NCBI GenBank assembly: GCA_036226585.1
Contig: CP108997.1
Coordinates: 5,022,001 to 5,086,000 of the forward strand
Length of the DNA: 64,000 bases
DNA from: Streptomyces sp. NBC_00708
GTDB taxonomy: Bacteria > Actinomycetota > Actinomycetes > Streptomycetales > Streptomycetaceae
Direction: 5' to 3'
Part shown: piece after piece, positions 44,160-55,779 of the stretch
How the letters are laid out: each line of letters opens with the position of its first letter
How positions within the stretch are numbered: the first letter of the stretch is position 1
Program-made: the position numbers and the translations under genes
Notes under the pieces: model-generated
Seen by the model: the letters and a program-made list of their open reading frames with translations, nothing else
What the model was told of the DNA's origin: nothing
Databases searched by the model: none

Positions 44160-46151
44160 TCAGGCCAGGCTCTCCCGCCAGGCACGGTGCAGCCCGGCGA
44201 ACCTGCCGGTACCGGCGATGAGTTCGGCCGGCGCACCGTCCTCCACGACCCGCCCCCGCTCCATCACCAGCACCCGGTCCGCCACCTCCACGGTCGACAG
44301 CCGGTGCGCGATCACCACCGCGGTGCGGCCGTGCAGCACGGTGTCCATCGCCTGCTGCACCGCGCGCTCGCCGGGGATGTCCAGCGAACTGGTCGCCTCG
44401 TCGAGGATCAGCACCGCCGGGTCCGCCAGCAGCGCCCGCGCGAACGCCACCAACTGCCGCTGGCCGGCCGAGATCCGGCCGCCCCGCTTGCGGACATCGG
44501 TGTCGTAGCCGTCGGGCAGGCCGGTGATGAAGTCATGGGCGCCGATCGCCTTCGCCGCGCGCTCGATCTCCTCGCGGCTCGCCTCCGGACGGCCGATCGC
44601 GATGTTCTCCGCGACCGTCCCGGAGAACAGGAACGCCTCCTGGGTCACCATCACCACCCCGCGCCGCAGGTCGGGCGTGGCAAGGTCCCGCAGGTCGGTG
44701 CCGTCGAGCAGGACCCGGCCCTCGGTCGGGTCGTAGAACCGGGCCAGCAGCTTGGCCAGCGTCGACTTGCCCGCGCCCGTGGCACCGACCACCGCGACCG
44801 TCTGCCCCGCCGGGATCGTCAGGTCGAAGCGGGGCAGTACCTCGCCGCCCGTCCGGTACGCGAACCTCACCGCGTCGAAGACCACTTCGCGGCCCGGCTC
44901 GGCGCCCGTCCGGACGGGCAGCTCCCGGGGCTCCGGTGCCTCCGGGACGGTGGGCGTCTGGGCCAGCAGGCCGGCGATCTTCCCCAGGGAGGCGGCGGCG
45001 GACTCGAAGGAGTTGAGGAACATGCTGAGCCGGTCGATCGGGTCGTAGAGCCGCCGCAGATAGAGCACCACCGCGGCCAGCACCCCGAGCGCGAGGTCCC
45101 CGGAGGCGACGCGGTACGCGCCCCACAGCACGATTCCGGCCACGGCCGTGTTGGCGACGAGCCGTGAGCCGATGACGTACCGCGCGTTCTCCAGCATCGC
45201 GGCGCCGTTGGTGCCGCGGTGACGCGTGTTCAGCTCCCGGAACGCCGCGTCGTTGACCGGCTCGCGGCGGAACGCCTGGACCGGCCGGATGCCGTTCATC
45301 GTCTCCGCGAACTTCACGATGACCGCGGCGATCGCGGTCGAACGGGCGGCGAAGATCACCGAGGAGCGCTTCCGGTAGAGCCGCACCAGCAGATACAGCG
45401 GCAGGAAGGACGCCACCGCCGCCGCACCCGTGGCCAGGTCGAGCCAGAGCAGGATCACGGCGATGGAGGCGAACGAGAGGAGGACGTAGATCAGTTCCTG
45501 GAGGCCCTCGTCCAGCAGCTCACGCAGCGACTCCAGGTCGGTGGAGGACCGCGAGATCAGCCGCCCGGAGGTGTAGCGCTCGTGGAAGTCCACACTCAGG
45601 GCCTGCGCATGGCGGAAGATCCGGCCGCGCAGGTCGAGCAGGACGTCCTGGTTGACCCGCGCCGACTGCCGGATGAACGCGTACTGCAGGGCGCCCGCAC
45701 CGGCCGAGAAGAACGCGTAGCCCAGCGCGACGGCGATCAGCGGCCCGTAGTCGTCCTCGCGGAAGGCGGGCACCCCGCTGTCGATGGCGTAGGCGACCAG
45801 CAGCGGACCCGCCTGCACCGCGGCCTGCTGCACCAGGACGAACAGGGCGGCGAGCGCCGCCCGCCCCCGCATCGGCCGCAGCAGCGAGCGGACCAGCTGC
45901 CGGGTGGCCCCGCGCGGGGCCGGCAGGTCGTCCCGGTCGAAGGGATCACCGGGAGCCCCGGCGGACGCCTGCGGAGGGCCGATTTCCGGTGTGCCGTCCG
46001 CCTGGGCGTCCTGGGCCCGGGTGTTCTGGGCCTGGGCGTCCTGCGCCTGGGTGTCCTGGGCCTGGGTGTCCTCCGCCGGTACGTCGTGCGCCCGGCGTTC
46101 GTCCTCGCCGTCGCCCGGTTCCGCGGGCCGTCCGGTCGTCGTGCTGGTCAT
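44160..46151 (-). CDS. ABC exporter half-transporter, subunit 2
   Basis: 663-aa fused membrane/ATPase subunit of a probable heterodimeric exporter. An N-terminal cytoplasmic region contains a low-complexity AQD/TQ repeat (residues about 28-52, QDTQAQDAQAQNTRAQDAQA). Six membrane helices follow (about 90-360), then the nucleotide-binding domain: Walker A VGATGAGKSTLAKLL, signature ISAGQRQLVAFARALL, Walker B AVLILDEATSSLD, H-loop VVIAHRLSTVEVAD. All catalytic residues are intact. ATG 46151 overlaps the stop of subunit 1. The substrate is unknown. Confidence 0.9.
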   Translation of the reverse strand: MTSTTTGRPAEPGDGEDERRAHDVPAEDTQAQDTQAQDAQAQNTRAQDAQADGTPEIGPPQASAGAPGDPFDRDDLPAPRGATRQLVRSLLRPMRGRAALAALFVLVQQAAVQAGPLLVAYAIDSGVPAFREDDYGPLIAVALGYAFFSAGAGALQYAFIRQSARVNQDVLLDLRGRIFRHAQALSVDFHERYTSGRLISRSSTDLESLRELLDEGLQELIYVLLSFASIAVILLWLDLATGAAAVASFLPLYLLVRLYRKRSSVIFAARSTAIAAVIVKFAETMNGIRPVQAFRREPVNDAAFRELNTRHRGTNGAAMLENARYVIGSRLVANTAVAGIVLWGAYRVASGDLALGVLAAVVLYLRRLYDPIDRLSMFLNSFESAAASLGKIAGLLAQTPTVPEAPEPRELPVRTGAEPGREVVFDAVRFAYRTGGEVLPRFDLTIPAGQTVAVVGATGAGKSTLAKLLARFYDPTEGRVLLDGTDLRDLATPDLRRGVVMVTQEAFLFSGTVAENIAIGRPEASREEIERAAKAIGAHDFITGLPDGYDTDVRKRGGRISAGQRQLVAFARALLADPAVLILDEATSSLDIPGERAVQQAMDTVLHGRTAVVIAHRLSTVEVADRVLVMERGRVVEDGAPAELIAGTGRFAGLHRAWRESLA

Positions 46152-48061
46152 CGGGTGCTGCCCTCCTCGGCAGGGGCCTTCGCGCCCAGGGATTCGTTCG
46201 CGCCGGTCGCGGCGACGGACGCGCCGGCCGCCACGACGGATGCGTCGGTCGCGGCGGCGGACGCGCCGGTGACCGGCGCGTCCGCGCCGTCGCCCGACGG
46301 CCCCGCGCCGGACATCAGCCAGGCGTACTCGGCGTTGGTGCGCAGGAGTTCCTGATGGGTGCCGACCGCGCTGATCCGGCCCTCCGACAGCAGTGCCACC
46401 CGGTCCGCGAGCATCACGGTGGACGGCCGGTGCGCGACCACCACCGCGGTGGTCTCCGCCAGGACCCGGCGCAGCGCCGTCTCCACCAGGGCCTCCGTGT
46501 GCACGTCGAGCGCCGAGAGCGGGTCGTCGAGGACCAGGAAGCGCGGCCGGCCCACGACCGCCCTGGCCAGGGCGAGGCGCTGGCGCTGACCGCCGGACAG
46601 GCTCAGGCCCTGCTCACCGACCTCCGTGCGCGTGCCCTGCGGCAGGTCGTGGACGAAGTCGGCCTGGGCCACCGAGAGCGCCCGCAGCAACTCCTCCTCG
46701 CCCGCGTCCGCGGCGCCCATCAGCACGTTCTCGCCGACGCTCGCGGAGAACAGCGTCGGCTCCTCGAACGCCACCGACACCAGCTCCCGCAGCCGGGCGC
46801 GCGGCATCGTGGTGATGTCCTCGCCGTCCAGGGTGATACGCCCGCCGGTGGCCTCGTAGAGCCGGGGCACCAGTGAGGTGAGCGTGGTCTTGCCCGAGCC
46901 CGTCGCGCCCACCAGGGCCATCGTCTCGCCCGGCCGGATGTGCAGATCGATGCCGGCCAGGACGGGCGCCGAGCCCTCCTCCGCGTCGGGATAGCGGAAC
47001 TCGACGCGCTCGAAGACCATGCCGTCCGCCCCGGCGGCCCCGCCCGCGTCCGGCCGGCCGGCGTCCTCCTCCTCGGCGACGTCCATCACCTCGAAGAACC
47101 GCTCGGTCGCCGTCGCCGCCTCCTGGCTCATCGCCAGCAGGAAGCCGATCGACTCGACGGGCCAGCGCAGCGCGAGCGCGGTGGAGAGGAACGCGACCAG
47201 CGTGCCCGCCGACAGACCGCCGTCCGCGACCTGGATCGTGCCGAACACCAGCGCGGCCCCGATCGCGAGTTCGGGCAGTGTGGTGATGAGGGCCCAGATG
47301 CGGGCGAGCAGCCGGGCCTTGCCCAGCTCCGTGGTGCGCAGCCGCTCGGCGAGGCCCCGGAAGGTGTCGGCCTGGCTGCGGTGGCGGCCGAAGCCCTTGA
47401 CGATGCGGATGCCGAGCACGCTCTCCTCGACCACGGTCGTCAGGTCACCGACCTGGTCCTGGGCCAGGCGCGCGACCTTCGCGTACTTCGTCTCGAAGGC
47501 CGAGCAGATGAGGACGAGCGGCACGACGGGGGTGAGCAGCACCAGACCGAGCGTCCACTCCTGGAGCAGCAGGACCACGAAACCGACGAGGATCGTGGTG
47601 GCGTTGACCAGCAGGAAGGTCAGCGGGAAGGCCAGGAACATCCGCAGCAGCATCAGGTCCGTCGTCCCGCGCGACAGCAGCTGCCCCGACGCCCAGCGGT
47701 CGTGGAAGGCCACCGGCAGCCGTTGCAGATGCCGGTAGAGGTCGGCCCGCATCGACGCCTCGACCCCGGCCAGCGGACGCGCCACCATCCATCGCCGCAC
47801 CCCGAACAGCACCGCCTCCGCGATGCCCAGGAGCAGCAGGTACAGGGCGCCGAGCCAGACCCCGCCCGGGTCCCGGCCCGCGATCGGGCCGTCCACGATC
47901 CACTTCAGGACCAGCGGGATCACCAGGCCCAGACAGGAGGCGACGACCGCCACCAGGGCCGCGCCGAAGAGCCGGGTCCGTACCGGCTTCACATACGGCC
48001 ACAACCGCAGCAGGGAGCGTACGGCGGACCGGTCCTTGGGCTCTACATGTTCCTGGGGCAT
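46148..48061 (-). CDS. ABC exporter half-transporter, subunit 1
   Basis: 637-aa half-transporter with six membrane helices (LFGAALVAVVASCLGLVIPL onward) and an ATPase domain: Walker A VGATGSGKTTLTSL, signature LSLSGGQRQRLALARAV, Walker B RFLVLDDPLSALD. Asp replaces the Walker-B catalytic Glu (DDPLSALD rather than DEA), as in the degenerate site of heterodimeric exporters, so the pair with subunit 2 probably has one active site. The C-terminal tail (about 47 residues) is a low-complexity ADAPVTGAS/AAATDAS repeat. ATG 48061 has no good Shine-Dalgarno; TAGGCT eight bases upstream could be a -10 of a nearly leaderless promoter. Confidence 0.9.
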   Translation of the reverse strand: MPQEHVEPKDRSAVRSLLRLWPYVKPVRTRLFGAALVAVVASCLGLVIPLVLKWIVDGPIAGRDPGGVWLGALYLLLLGIAEAVLFGVRRWMVARPLAGVEASMRADLYRHLQRLPVAFHDRWASGQLLSRGTTDLMLLRMFLAFPLTFLLVNATTILVGFVVLLLQEWTLGLVLLTPVVPLVLICSAFETKYAKVARLAQDQVGDLTTVVEESVLGIRIVKGFGRHRSQADTFRGLAERLRTTELGKARLLARIWALITTLPELAIGAALVFGTIQVADGGLSAGTLVAFLSTALALRWPVESIGFLLAMSQEAATATERFFEVMDVAEEEDAGRPDAGGAAGADGMVFERVEFRYPDAEEGSAPVLAGIDLHIRPGETMALVGATGSGKTTLTSLVPRLYEATGGRITLDGEDITTMPRARLRELVSVAFEEPTLFSASVGENVLMGAADAGEEELLRALSVAQADFVHDLPQGTRTEVGEQGLSLSGGQRQRLALARAVVGRPRFLVLDDPLSALDVHTEALVETALRRVLAETTAVVVAHRPSTVMLADRVALLSEGRISAVGTHQELLRTNAEYAWLMSGAGPSGDGADAPVTGASAAATDASVVAAGASVAATGANESLGAKAPAEEGSTR

Positions 48062-48235
48062 CAGGGAGGAGCCTACGGTCCGTCCGGATACCGGTCCTGG
48101 GGTTTTATCCGGCCGCCGGGCGCGGCGGCGGCGTGCCGCGGACGAGTCGTAGGGCGGTATCAACCGATCGGCTGATGCCGGTTCGAGCGCGATGGCCGAT
48201 ACCGCGGCGGAGCCGCCGCGCGGATGCTCGGTGCC

Positions 48236-49165
48236 ATGGCAATCATCGAAGCGAACGGGATGCGCAAGGCCTACGCCGGACGCCCCGTGGTCGACGGGAT
48301 CACGTTCTCCGTCGACGAGGGGGAGATCTTCGGGATTCTCGGCCCCAACGGCGCGGGCAAGACCACCACCGTCGAGTGCGTCGCGGGACTGCGCGTCCCC
48401 GACGCCGGGACCGTCCGGGTCGCCGGCCTGGACCCGGTCGCCGACCGCGACCGGGTGACCGGACTGCTCGGCGCCCAGCTCCAGGAGAGCGAACTCCAGC
48501 CCAGAATCACCGTGCGCGAGGCCCTGGACCTGTACAGCGCCTTCTACCCCGAGCCCGCCGACTGGCGCCCGCTCGCCGAACGGCTCGGGCTGCACGCCAA
48601 GCTGGACACCCGCTTCCACCGGCTCTCCGGCGGCCAGAAGCAGCGCCTGTCCATCGCGCTCGCCCTCGTCGGCCGGCCCCGCGTCGTCGTCCTCGACGAA
48701 CTGACCACCGGTCTGGACCCGCGCGCCCGGCGCGACACCTGGCAGCTGATCCAGGACGTACGCGACGGCGGTGTCACCGTCGTCCTCGTCACCCACTTCA
48801 TGGAGGAGGCCCAGCGCCTCTGCGACCGCATCGCCGTCATCGACAAGGGACGCGTCGTCGCGCTCGACACCCCGGCCGGTCTCGTCGCCGGCGCCGACGG
48901 CTCCACCGTCATCTCCTTCACACCCTCCGAGCCGCTGCCCGACGCCGAACTCGCGGGGCTGCCCGGCGCGGTGTCGTACGAGACACGGGACGGCCGGGTC
49001 GTCATCAACGGCACCGACGCGACCGTCAACGCCGTCATCTCGCTGCTGGCCCGGCTCCGTGTCACCGCCCACCGCCTCCGCGTCGCCGAGGCCACCCTCG
49101 ACGACGCCTTCCTCGACCTCACCGGCCCCGCCGACGGGCACGGACTCACAGAACGGGCAGCCTGA
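48236..49165 (+). CDS. ABC transporter ATP-binding protein (DrrA-like)
   Basis: 309-aa ATPase of a drug- or lipid-type exporter. Walker A LGPNGAGKTTTVECV, Q-loop LLGAQLQESEL, signature LSGGQKQRLSIALALV, Walker B RVVVLDELTTGLD, H-loop VVLVTHFMEEAQ. It has the C-terminal accessory region of the DrrA/NodI class (LLARLRVTAHRLRVAEATLD). ATG 48236 gives the usual MAIIEANGM start. It forms a tight operon with the permease (ATG 49167, one base after its stop codon) and a two-component system. Confidence 0.92.
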   Translation: MAIIEANGMRKAYAGRPVVDGITFSVDEGEIFGILGPNGAGKTTTVECVAGLRVPDAGTVRVAGLDPVADRDRVTGLLGAQLQESELQPRITVREALDLYSAFYPEPADWRPLAERLGLHAKLDTRFHRLSGGQKQRLSIALALVGRPRVVVLDELTTGLDPRARRDTWQLIQDVRDGGVTVVLVTHFMEEAQRLCDRIAVIDKGRVVALDTPAGLVAGADGSTVISFTPSEPLPDAELAGLPGAVSYETRDGRVVINGTDATVNAVISLLARLRVTAHRLRVAEATLDDAFLDLTGPADGHGLTERAA

Positions 49166-49166
49166 G

Positions 49167-49955
49167 ATGGCCACAGCGCACACCGCACCCGCCCCCGCGC
49201 CCCGTACCGCCGTCCCCGGCGCGACGCTCGCCGTCCTCAGAGCGGAGACCCGGCTCTTCCTGCGGGAACCCGGCAGCCTCTTCTGGATCGTCGTCTTCCC
49301 GACCGTGCTCCTGACGATCCTGGGCTTCGTCCCGTCCTTCCGGGAGCACGACGACGGACTCGGCGGCCGGCGCGTCATCGACCTGTACGTGCCCGTCGCG
49401 GTGCTGCTCGCCCTGATCATGTCCGGGCTCCAGGCGATGCCGCCCGTCCTGACCGGCTACCGCGAACGCGGCATCCTGCGCCGCATGTCCACCACCCCCG
49501 TGCGGCCCTCCGCGCTGCTCGGCGCGCAGATCGCGCTGCACGGCGCCGCCGCGCTCGTCTCCGCCCTGCTGGTCGTGGCGGTGGGCCGGACCGCATACGG
49601 GGTGCGGCTGCCGGAGCAGCCGTTCGGCTATCTGCTGGCGCTGCTGCTCGCGGTCGCCTGCGTGCTGGCCATCGGCTCGCTGATCTGCGCCCTCTCCCGT
49701 ACGACGAAGATCGCCGCCGCCGCGGGCTCGCTCGTCTACTTCTCCATGATGTTCACGGCGGGCGTCTGGGTCCCCGTCCAGGCCATGCCCGACGCACTGC
49801 GCCGGATCATCCAGGCCACCCCCTTCGGCGCCGCTTCCCAGGCCCTGGACCAGGCCGCCCGGGGCGACTGGCCGGGCTGGGCGTACCTCGGCGCGGTCGC
49901 CGCCTGGGCGCTGGCGGCGGGGTGGACCGCGATCCGTACGTTCCGGTGGCAGTAG
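49167..49955 (+). CDS. ABC-2 type permease
   Basis: 262-aa membrane subunit with six predicted helices, partner of the ATPase encoded directly upstream. Segments: RLFLREPGSLFWIVVFPTVL (first helix), VAVLLALIMSGLQAMPPVLT, the coupling region YRERGILRRMSTTPVRPS and FTAGVWVPVQAMPDALRRII. ABC-2 family of the DrrB kind. The following NarL-type two-component genes suggest regulated drug or envelope-stress export (context inference). Confidence 0.9.
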   Translation: MATAHTAPAPAPRTAVPGATLAVLRAETRLFLREPGSLFWIVVFPTVLLTILGFVPSFREHDDGLGGRRVIDLYVPVAVLLALIMSGLQAMPPVLTGYRERGILRRMSTTPVRPSALLGAQIALHGAAALVSALLVVAVGRTAYGVRLPEQPFGYLLALLLAVACVLAIGSLICALSRTTKIAAAAGSLVYFSMMFTAGVWVPVQAMPDALRRIIQATPFGAASQALDQAARGDWPGWAYLGAVAAWALAAGWTAIRTFRWQ

Positions 49956-49988
49956 AAGGGGGCCCGGGTGCGGGGGGAGACTGCCCGT

Positions 49989-51254
49989 ATGAGTGAACAG
50001 GTGACGACGGCCGAGCAGTGGTGGGGCCGGTTCTTCCGCTACGGGCCGTACGGGCTGCTCGGCCTCGCCACCATCGTCTCGGCCGTCACCCGGGACCTCG
50101 TCATGTCCCCGGCCGACGTGCGCGCCGCCGCCGTGTTCCTCCCGGCGGCGCTCGTCCTCCAGCTCTGGTGGTCCCGGGCCCCGGCGGGCCCGGGAACACG
50201 GGCCGGGCGCTGCTACTTCACCGTGCGCACCCTGCTGGCCCTCGGGCTCACCTGGTGCAACCCCTTCTTCTCGATCTACGCCGTGATGGGCTACTTCGAC
50301 GCCGGCCGGGTCCTCCCGCGACGCGGCGTCCGGCCCGGACTGCTGGCGGTCGCCGTCATCATGGCGGGCGCGCAGAGCGGCAGCCCCCTGCCGCCCGCCA
50401 CCCTCATGAACTGGGTCGTCTTCGGTGTCGTGCTGGCCGTGCACGCCACCCTCACCATGGTCTTCGCGCAGATCGGCGACCGGGAGGCCGAACAGGACCG
50501 GGCCCGGACCGACACCATCAGCGCCCTGGAGTCCGCCAACGCCCGCCTCGAACAGGCCCTCGCCGAGAACGCCGGACTCCACGCCCAGCTCCTCGTCCAG
50601 GCCCGTGAGGCCGGGGTGGCCGACGAGCGGCGCCGGCTGGCCGCCGAGATCCACGACACCATCGCCCAGGGCCTCACCGGCATCATCGCCCAGCTCCAGG
50701 CCGTCACCTCCACCGCCGGCACCGACCCCGCGCTCGCCCGGGAACACCTCGTACGCGCCGCCGCCCTCGCCCGGCACAGCCTCGGCGAGGCCCGCCGCTC
50801 GGTCCACAACCTGCTGCCGGCCGCCCTGGAACACGACGACCTGCCCGGCGCGCTCAGGAAGACCGTCGCCACCTGGTCCCAGCGCACCGGAGTCCGCGCC
50901 GAGTTCACCGTCACCGGCACCGTCGAACCCCTCCACGACGAGGTCGGCGCCACCCTGCTCCGCATCGCCGAGGAGGCCCTGGCCAACGCGGACCGCCACG
51001 CGGAGGCCTCCCGGGCCGGGGTCACCCTCTCCTACATGGGCGACGAGATCACCCTCGATGTGCGCGACGACGGCCGCGGCTTCGACCCGGCCGCGCTGCC
51101 CCCGTACCGGGGCGCCGGCGGCTTCGGGCTCGGCGGGATGCGCTCCCGCGCCGAACGCATCGCGGGCACCGTCGAGGTGGAGACCGGCCCCGGCCTGGGC
51201 ACGGCGGTCAGCGCCCGCGTCCCGATGGTGCCGCACGCCCGGAACGCCGCCTGA
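49989..51254 (+). CDS. Sensor histidine kinase, NarL-associated (HisKA_3)
   Basis: 421-aa kinase with four to five membrane helices (about residues 20-160) and almost no extracytoplasmic loops, suggesting intramembrane sensing. A coiled coil (ESANARLEQALAENAGLHAQ) precedes the HisKA_3 domain, with phosphoacceptor H222 in RLAAEIHDTIAQGLTGIIAQ. The ATPase domain has EEALANADRHAEAS, VRDDGRGFDP and GGFGLGGMRSRAERI. Such small-loop kinases next to ABC exporter genes often respond to membrane-active compounds (family tendency). ATG 49989 follows GGGGGGAGA; GTG 49968 is an alternative. Confidence 0.9.
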   Translation: MSEQVTTAEQWWGRFFRYGPYGLLGLATIVSAVTRDLVMSPADVRAAAVFLPAALVLQLWWSRAPAGPGTRAGRCYFTVRTLLALGLTWCNPFFSIYAVMGYFDAGRVLPRRGVRPGLLAVAVIMAGAQSGSPLPPATLMNWVVFGVVLAVHATLTMVFAQIGDREAEQDRARTDTISALESANARLEQALAENAGLHAQLLVQAREAGVADERRRLAAEIHDTIAQGLTGIIAQLQAVTSTAGTDPALAREHLVRAAALARHSLGEARRSVHNLLPAALEHDDLPGALRKTVATWSQRTGVRAEFTVTGTVEPLHDEVGATLLRIAEEALANADRHAEASRAGVTLSYMGDEITLDVRDDGRGFDPAALPPYRGAGGFGLGGMRSRAERIAGTVEVETGPGLGTAVSARVPMVPHARNAA

Positions 51255-51282
51255 CGCCGTCCGACGTCCCGGACCCGTCCCG

Positions 51283-51288
51283 TACGGT
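51283..51288 (+). promoter_or_regulatory. Possible leaderless -10 box of the response regulator gene
   Basis: TACGGT lies seven bases before ATG 51296 and there is no Shine-Dalgarno, so the regulator may be transcribed leaderlessly in addition to read-through from the kinase gene. The same -10 hexamer is used at 28202. Confidence 0.4.
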
Positions 51289-51295
51289 GTGCGTC

Positions 51296-51946
51296 ATGGA
51301 CCGGGAACCCGCGCGCGTCATCACCCTGATCGTCGTCGACGACCACCCCGTCGTACGGGACGGACTGCGCGGAATGTTCGCCGCCGCACCGGAGTTCCGG
51401 GTGCTCGGCGAGGCGGCCGACGGGGTCGAGGGCGTCGAGATGGCGGCCCGGCTCGACCCCGACGTGGTGCTGATGGACCTGCGGATGCCGGGCGGCGGCG
51501 GGGTCGCCGCGATCACCGAGCTGACCCGGCGCGGCGCCCGTTCCAAGGTCCTCGTCCTCACCACGTACGACACCGACTCCGACACCCTGCCGGCCATCGA
51601 GGCGGGCGCGACCGGCTACCTGCTCAAGGACGCGCCCCGCGAGGAGCTGTTCACCGCCGTGCGGGCCGCCGCCGAGGGCCGGACCGTGCTCTCACCGGCC
51701 GTCGCCTCCCGGCTCGTCTCGGCGGTGCGCGCCCCGGCCGCCGCCGGCAACGAGACGCTGTCGGCCCGGGAGCGCGAGGTGCTGACGCTGGTCGCCCGGG
51801 GGACCTCCAACCGGGAGATCGCCGCCGGACTGTTCATCAGCGAGGCGACCGTGAAGACCCACCTCACCCACCTCTTCGCCAAGCTGGGCGTCAAGGACCG
51901 GGCCGCCGCCGTCGCCGCCGGCTACGACCGCGGCATCCTCGGCTAG
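51296..51946 (+). CDS. Response regulator, NarL/LuxR type
   Basis: 216-aa regulator partnered with the upstream kinase. Receiver: LIVVDDHPVVRDGLRGMF, phosphoacceptor D61 in VVLMDLRMPGGGG, conserved Lys in GYLLKDAPREELF. The C-terminal LuxR HTH is LSAREREVLTLVARGTSNRE then IAAGLFISEATVKTHLTHLF. ATG 51296 is used; GTG 51287 is an in-frame alternative. Likely target: the adjacent ABC exporter operon. Confidence 0.92.
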   Translation: MDREPARVITLIVVDDHPVVRDGLRGMFAAAPEFRVLGEAADGVEGVEMAARLDPDVVLMDLRMPGGGGVAAITELTRRGARSKVLVLTTYDTDSDTLPAIEAGATGYLLKDAPREELFTAVRAAAEGRTVLSPAVASRLVSAVRAPAAAGNETLSAREREVLTLVARGTSNREIAAGLFISEATVKTHLTHLFAKLGVKDRAAAVAAGYDRGILG

Positions 51947-51955
51947 GCCGCCCCC

Positions 51956-54202
<2,247 letters not shown>

Positions 54203-54355
54203 CTGCTCGCCTCCCGCGGCTCGTGGGACCGGCACCGAAAGGGGGGCGCGCGGCGTCCCGGCCGCGGCTCCCCGAGTGTGGTCGTCCCCTGTGTTCTGCC
54301 CACCGGGCGGCCCCCACTCACGTTTCCCCCGACCGGCCCGCGTCGTTGGGGGGAC

Positions 54356-55576
54356 GTGAATCACGTAGCGAAGAAGGCAGGGGCGAGCCCGGTCACCGCG
54401 CCGGGGCTGCTCGCCGTACTGGTCCTCCTGGCCGTTCTCACCGGCTGCTCGGGCACCGGCTCGTTCATCGGCGGGAAGCCGGGGCCGCCGCAGGAGGCGA
54501 TCCGGATCACCCCAGCGGACCGGGCCGAGGACGTCCGGGCGGACGGCCGGGTGGCGGTGGAGGTCCCCGAGGGCCGGCTGGAGAGCGTCCGGGTGCGGCG
54601 GATCGAGGACGCCCAGGAACAGGAGGTACCGGGAGAGATCGCCGAGGACGGCCACTCCTGGGCGCCGAGGAAGGGCGCGCGGCTCGGGCTGGCCGCCAAG
54701 TACAGCGTGGACGCGGTCGCGGTGAACGGCGGCGGCCACCGCGCGGCGCGCCACACGACCTTCACCACCGCGGTGCCCAAGGACCGCTTCATCGGGTACT
54801 TCAAGCCGGAGAACCGCTCGACCGTCGGCACCGGCATGATCGTCTCCTTCGAGTTCAGCCGCCCGGTCACCCGGCGCGCGGCGGTGGAGCGCGCCATCCG
54901 GGTGACCGCCGATCCGCCGGTGGCCGTGGCCGGGCACTGGTTCGGCACGAGCCGGCTGGACTTCCGCCCGGCGGCCTACTGGCGGTCCGGCACCGAGGTC
55001 ACCGTGGACATCGGGCTGCGCGATGTGGAGGGCGCCCCGGGGGTGTACGGCAGCCAGCGCAAGACGGTGCGGTTCACGGTGGGCCGGGAGCAGATCTCCC
55101 GCGTCGACTCGGAGGCGCACACCATGGAGGTGCGCCGGGACGGGCAGCTCGTCTCCACGGTCCCGATCACCGCGGGCTCCCCGACGACCACCACGTACAA
55201 CGGCAAGATGGTGGTCAGCGAGATGCACGAGGTGACGCGGATGGACGGGCGGACCGTTGGCTTCGGCGGCGAGTACGACATCAAGGACGTGCCGCACGCC
55301 ATCCGGCTGACGAAGTCCGGCACCTTCCTCCACGGCAACTACTGGTCCGACGACGAGGTCTTCGGCTCCACCAACGTCAGCCACGGCTGCATCGGGCTGC
55401 GCGACGTCCAGGGCGGCAGCGGCTCCACCCCGGCCGGCTGGTTCTTCGACCGCACCCTGATCGGGGATGTCGTCGAGGTCGTCAACTCCCCGGACAAGAC
55501 GGTCGCACCGGACAACGGACTCGGCGGCTGGAACCTCGGCTGGACCCAGTGGCGGGCCGGTTCCGCCCTGCGCTAG
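54356..55576 (+). CDS. L,D-transpeptidase lipoprotein (first of two)
   Basis: 406-aa envelope lipoprotein making 3-3 peptidoglycan cross-links. Lipobox LTGC with C31, two Ig-like domains (about 55-265), then a YkuD catalytic domain with KSGTFLHGNYW and SHGCIGL, catalytic C345. The C-terminal WNLGWTQW segment is typical of the actinobacterial LdtMt2-like group. GTG 54356 follows GGGGGG closely; the long open frame before it is antisense to glgX and rejected. A paralogue follows after 203 bp. Confidence 0.92.
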   Translation: MNHVAKKAGASPVTAPGLLAVLVLLAVLTGCSGTGSFIGGKPGPPQEAIRITPADRAEDVRADGRVAVEVPEGRLESVRVRRIEDAQEQEVPGEIAEDGHSWAPRKGARLGLAAKYSVDAVAVNGGGHRAARHTTFTTAVPKDRFIGYFKPENRSTVGTGMIVSFEFSRPVTRRAAVERAIRVTADPPVAVAGHWFGTSRLDFRPAAYWRSGTEVTVDIGLRDVEGAPGVYGSQRKTVRFTVGREQISRVDSEAHTMEVRRDGQLVSTVPITAGSPTTTTYNGKMVVSEMHEVTRMDGRTVGFGGEYDIKDVPHAIRLTKSGTFLHGNYWSDDEVFGSTNVSHGCIGLRDVQGGSGSTPAGWFFDRTLIGDVVEVVNSPDKTVAPDNGLGGWNLGWTQWRAGSALR

Positions 55577-55632
55577 CGCGCCGGCCGGACACCTCCGGGC
55601 CGGGCGGCGTCAACCCCGGGGCCACTTGGGAC

Positions 55633-55659
55633 GGAACGGTGACATTCCTGCGAGGATCT
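55633..55659 (+). promoter_or_regulatory. Possible sigma-E-like promoter of the second transpeptidase gene
   Basis: GGAAC (55633-55637) is followed after 16 bp by GGATCT (55654-55659), partly matching the cell-envelope stress sigma-E pattern known in Streptomyces. The -10 match is weak. Confidence 0.3.
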
Positions 55660-55717
55660 GCCCACAGTCGGTGTGATTATCTCTTTGCTGAGCGCGCATT
55701 GTGCAGCGCGCGGGGGA

Positions 55718-55735
55718 GGGAACCCATGGGTTCCC
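55718..55735. promoter_or_regulatory. 18-bp perfect palindrome in the leader of the second transpeptidase gene
   Basis: GGGAACCC ATGGGTTCCC is a perfect palindrome 45 bp before the start codon; just upstream GCGCGC is repeated at 55692 and 55706. It could be an operator or a leader hairpin. Confidence 0.4.
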
Positions 55736-55779
55736 GGGGCCTTGGGCGGGACCAGGCCGTGTGAGGGGAGACGACCACA

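Noticed and set aside
45995..46292. Repeat DNA at the ABC junction considered as a CRISPR-like or VNTR locus
   Set aside because: The units are short, in frame and coding, with no spacers and no cas genes; it is low-complexity protein sequence.
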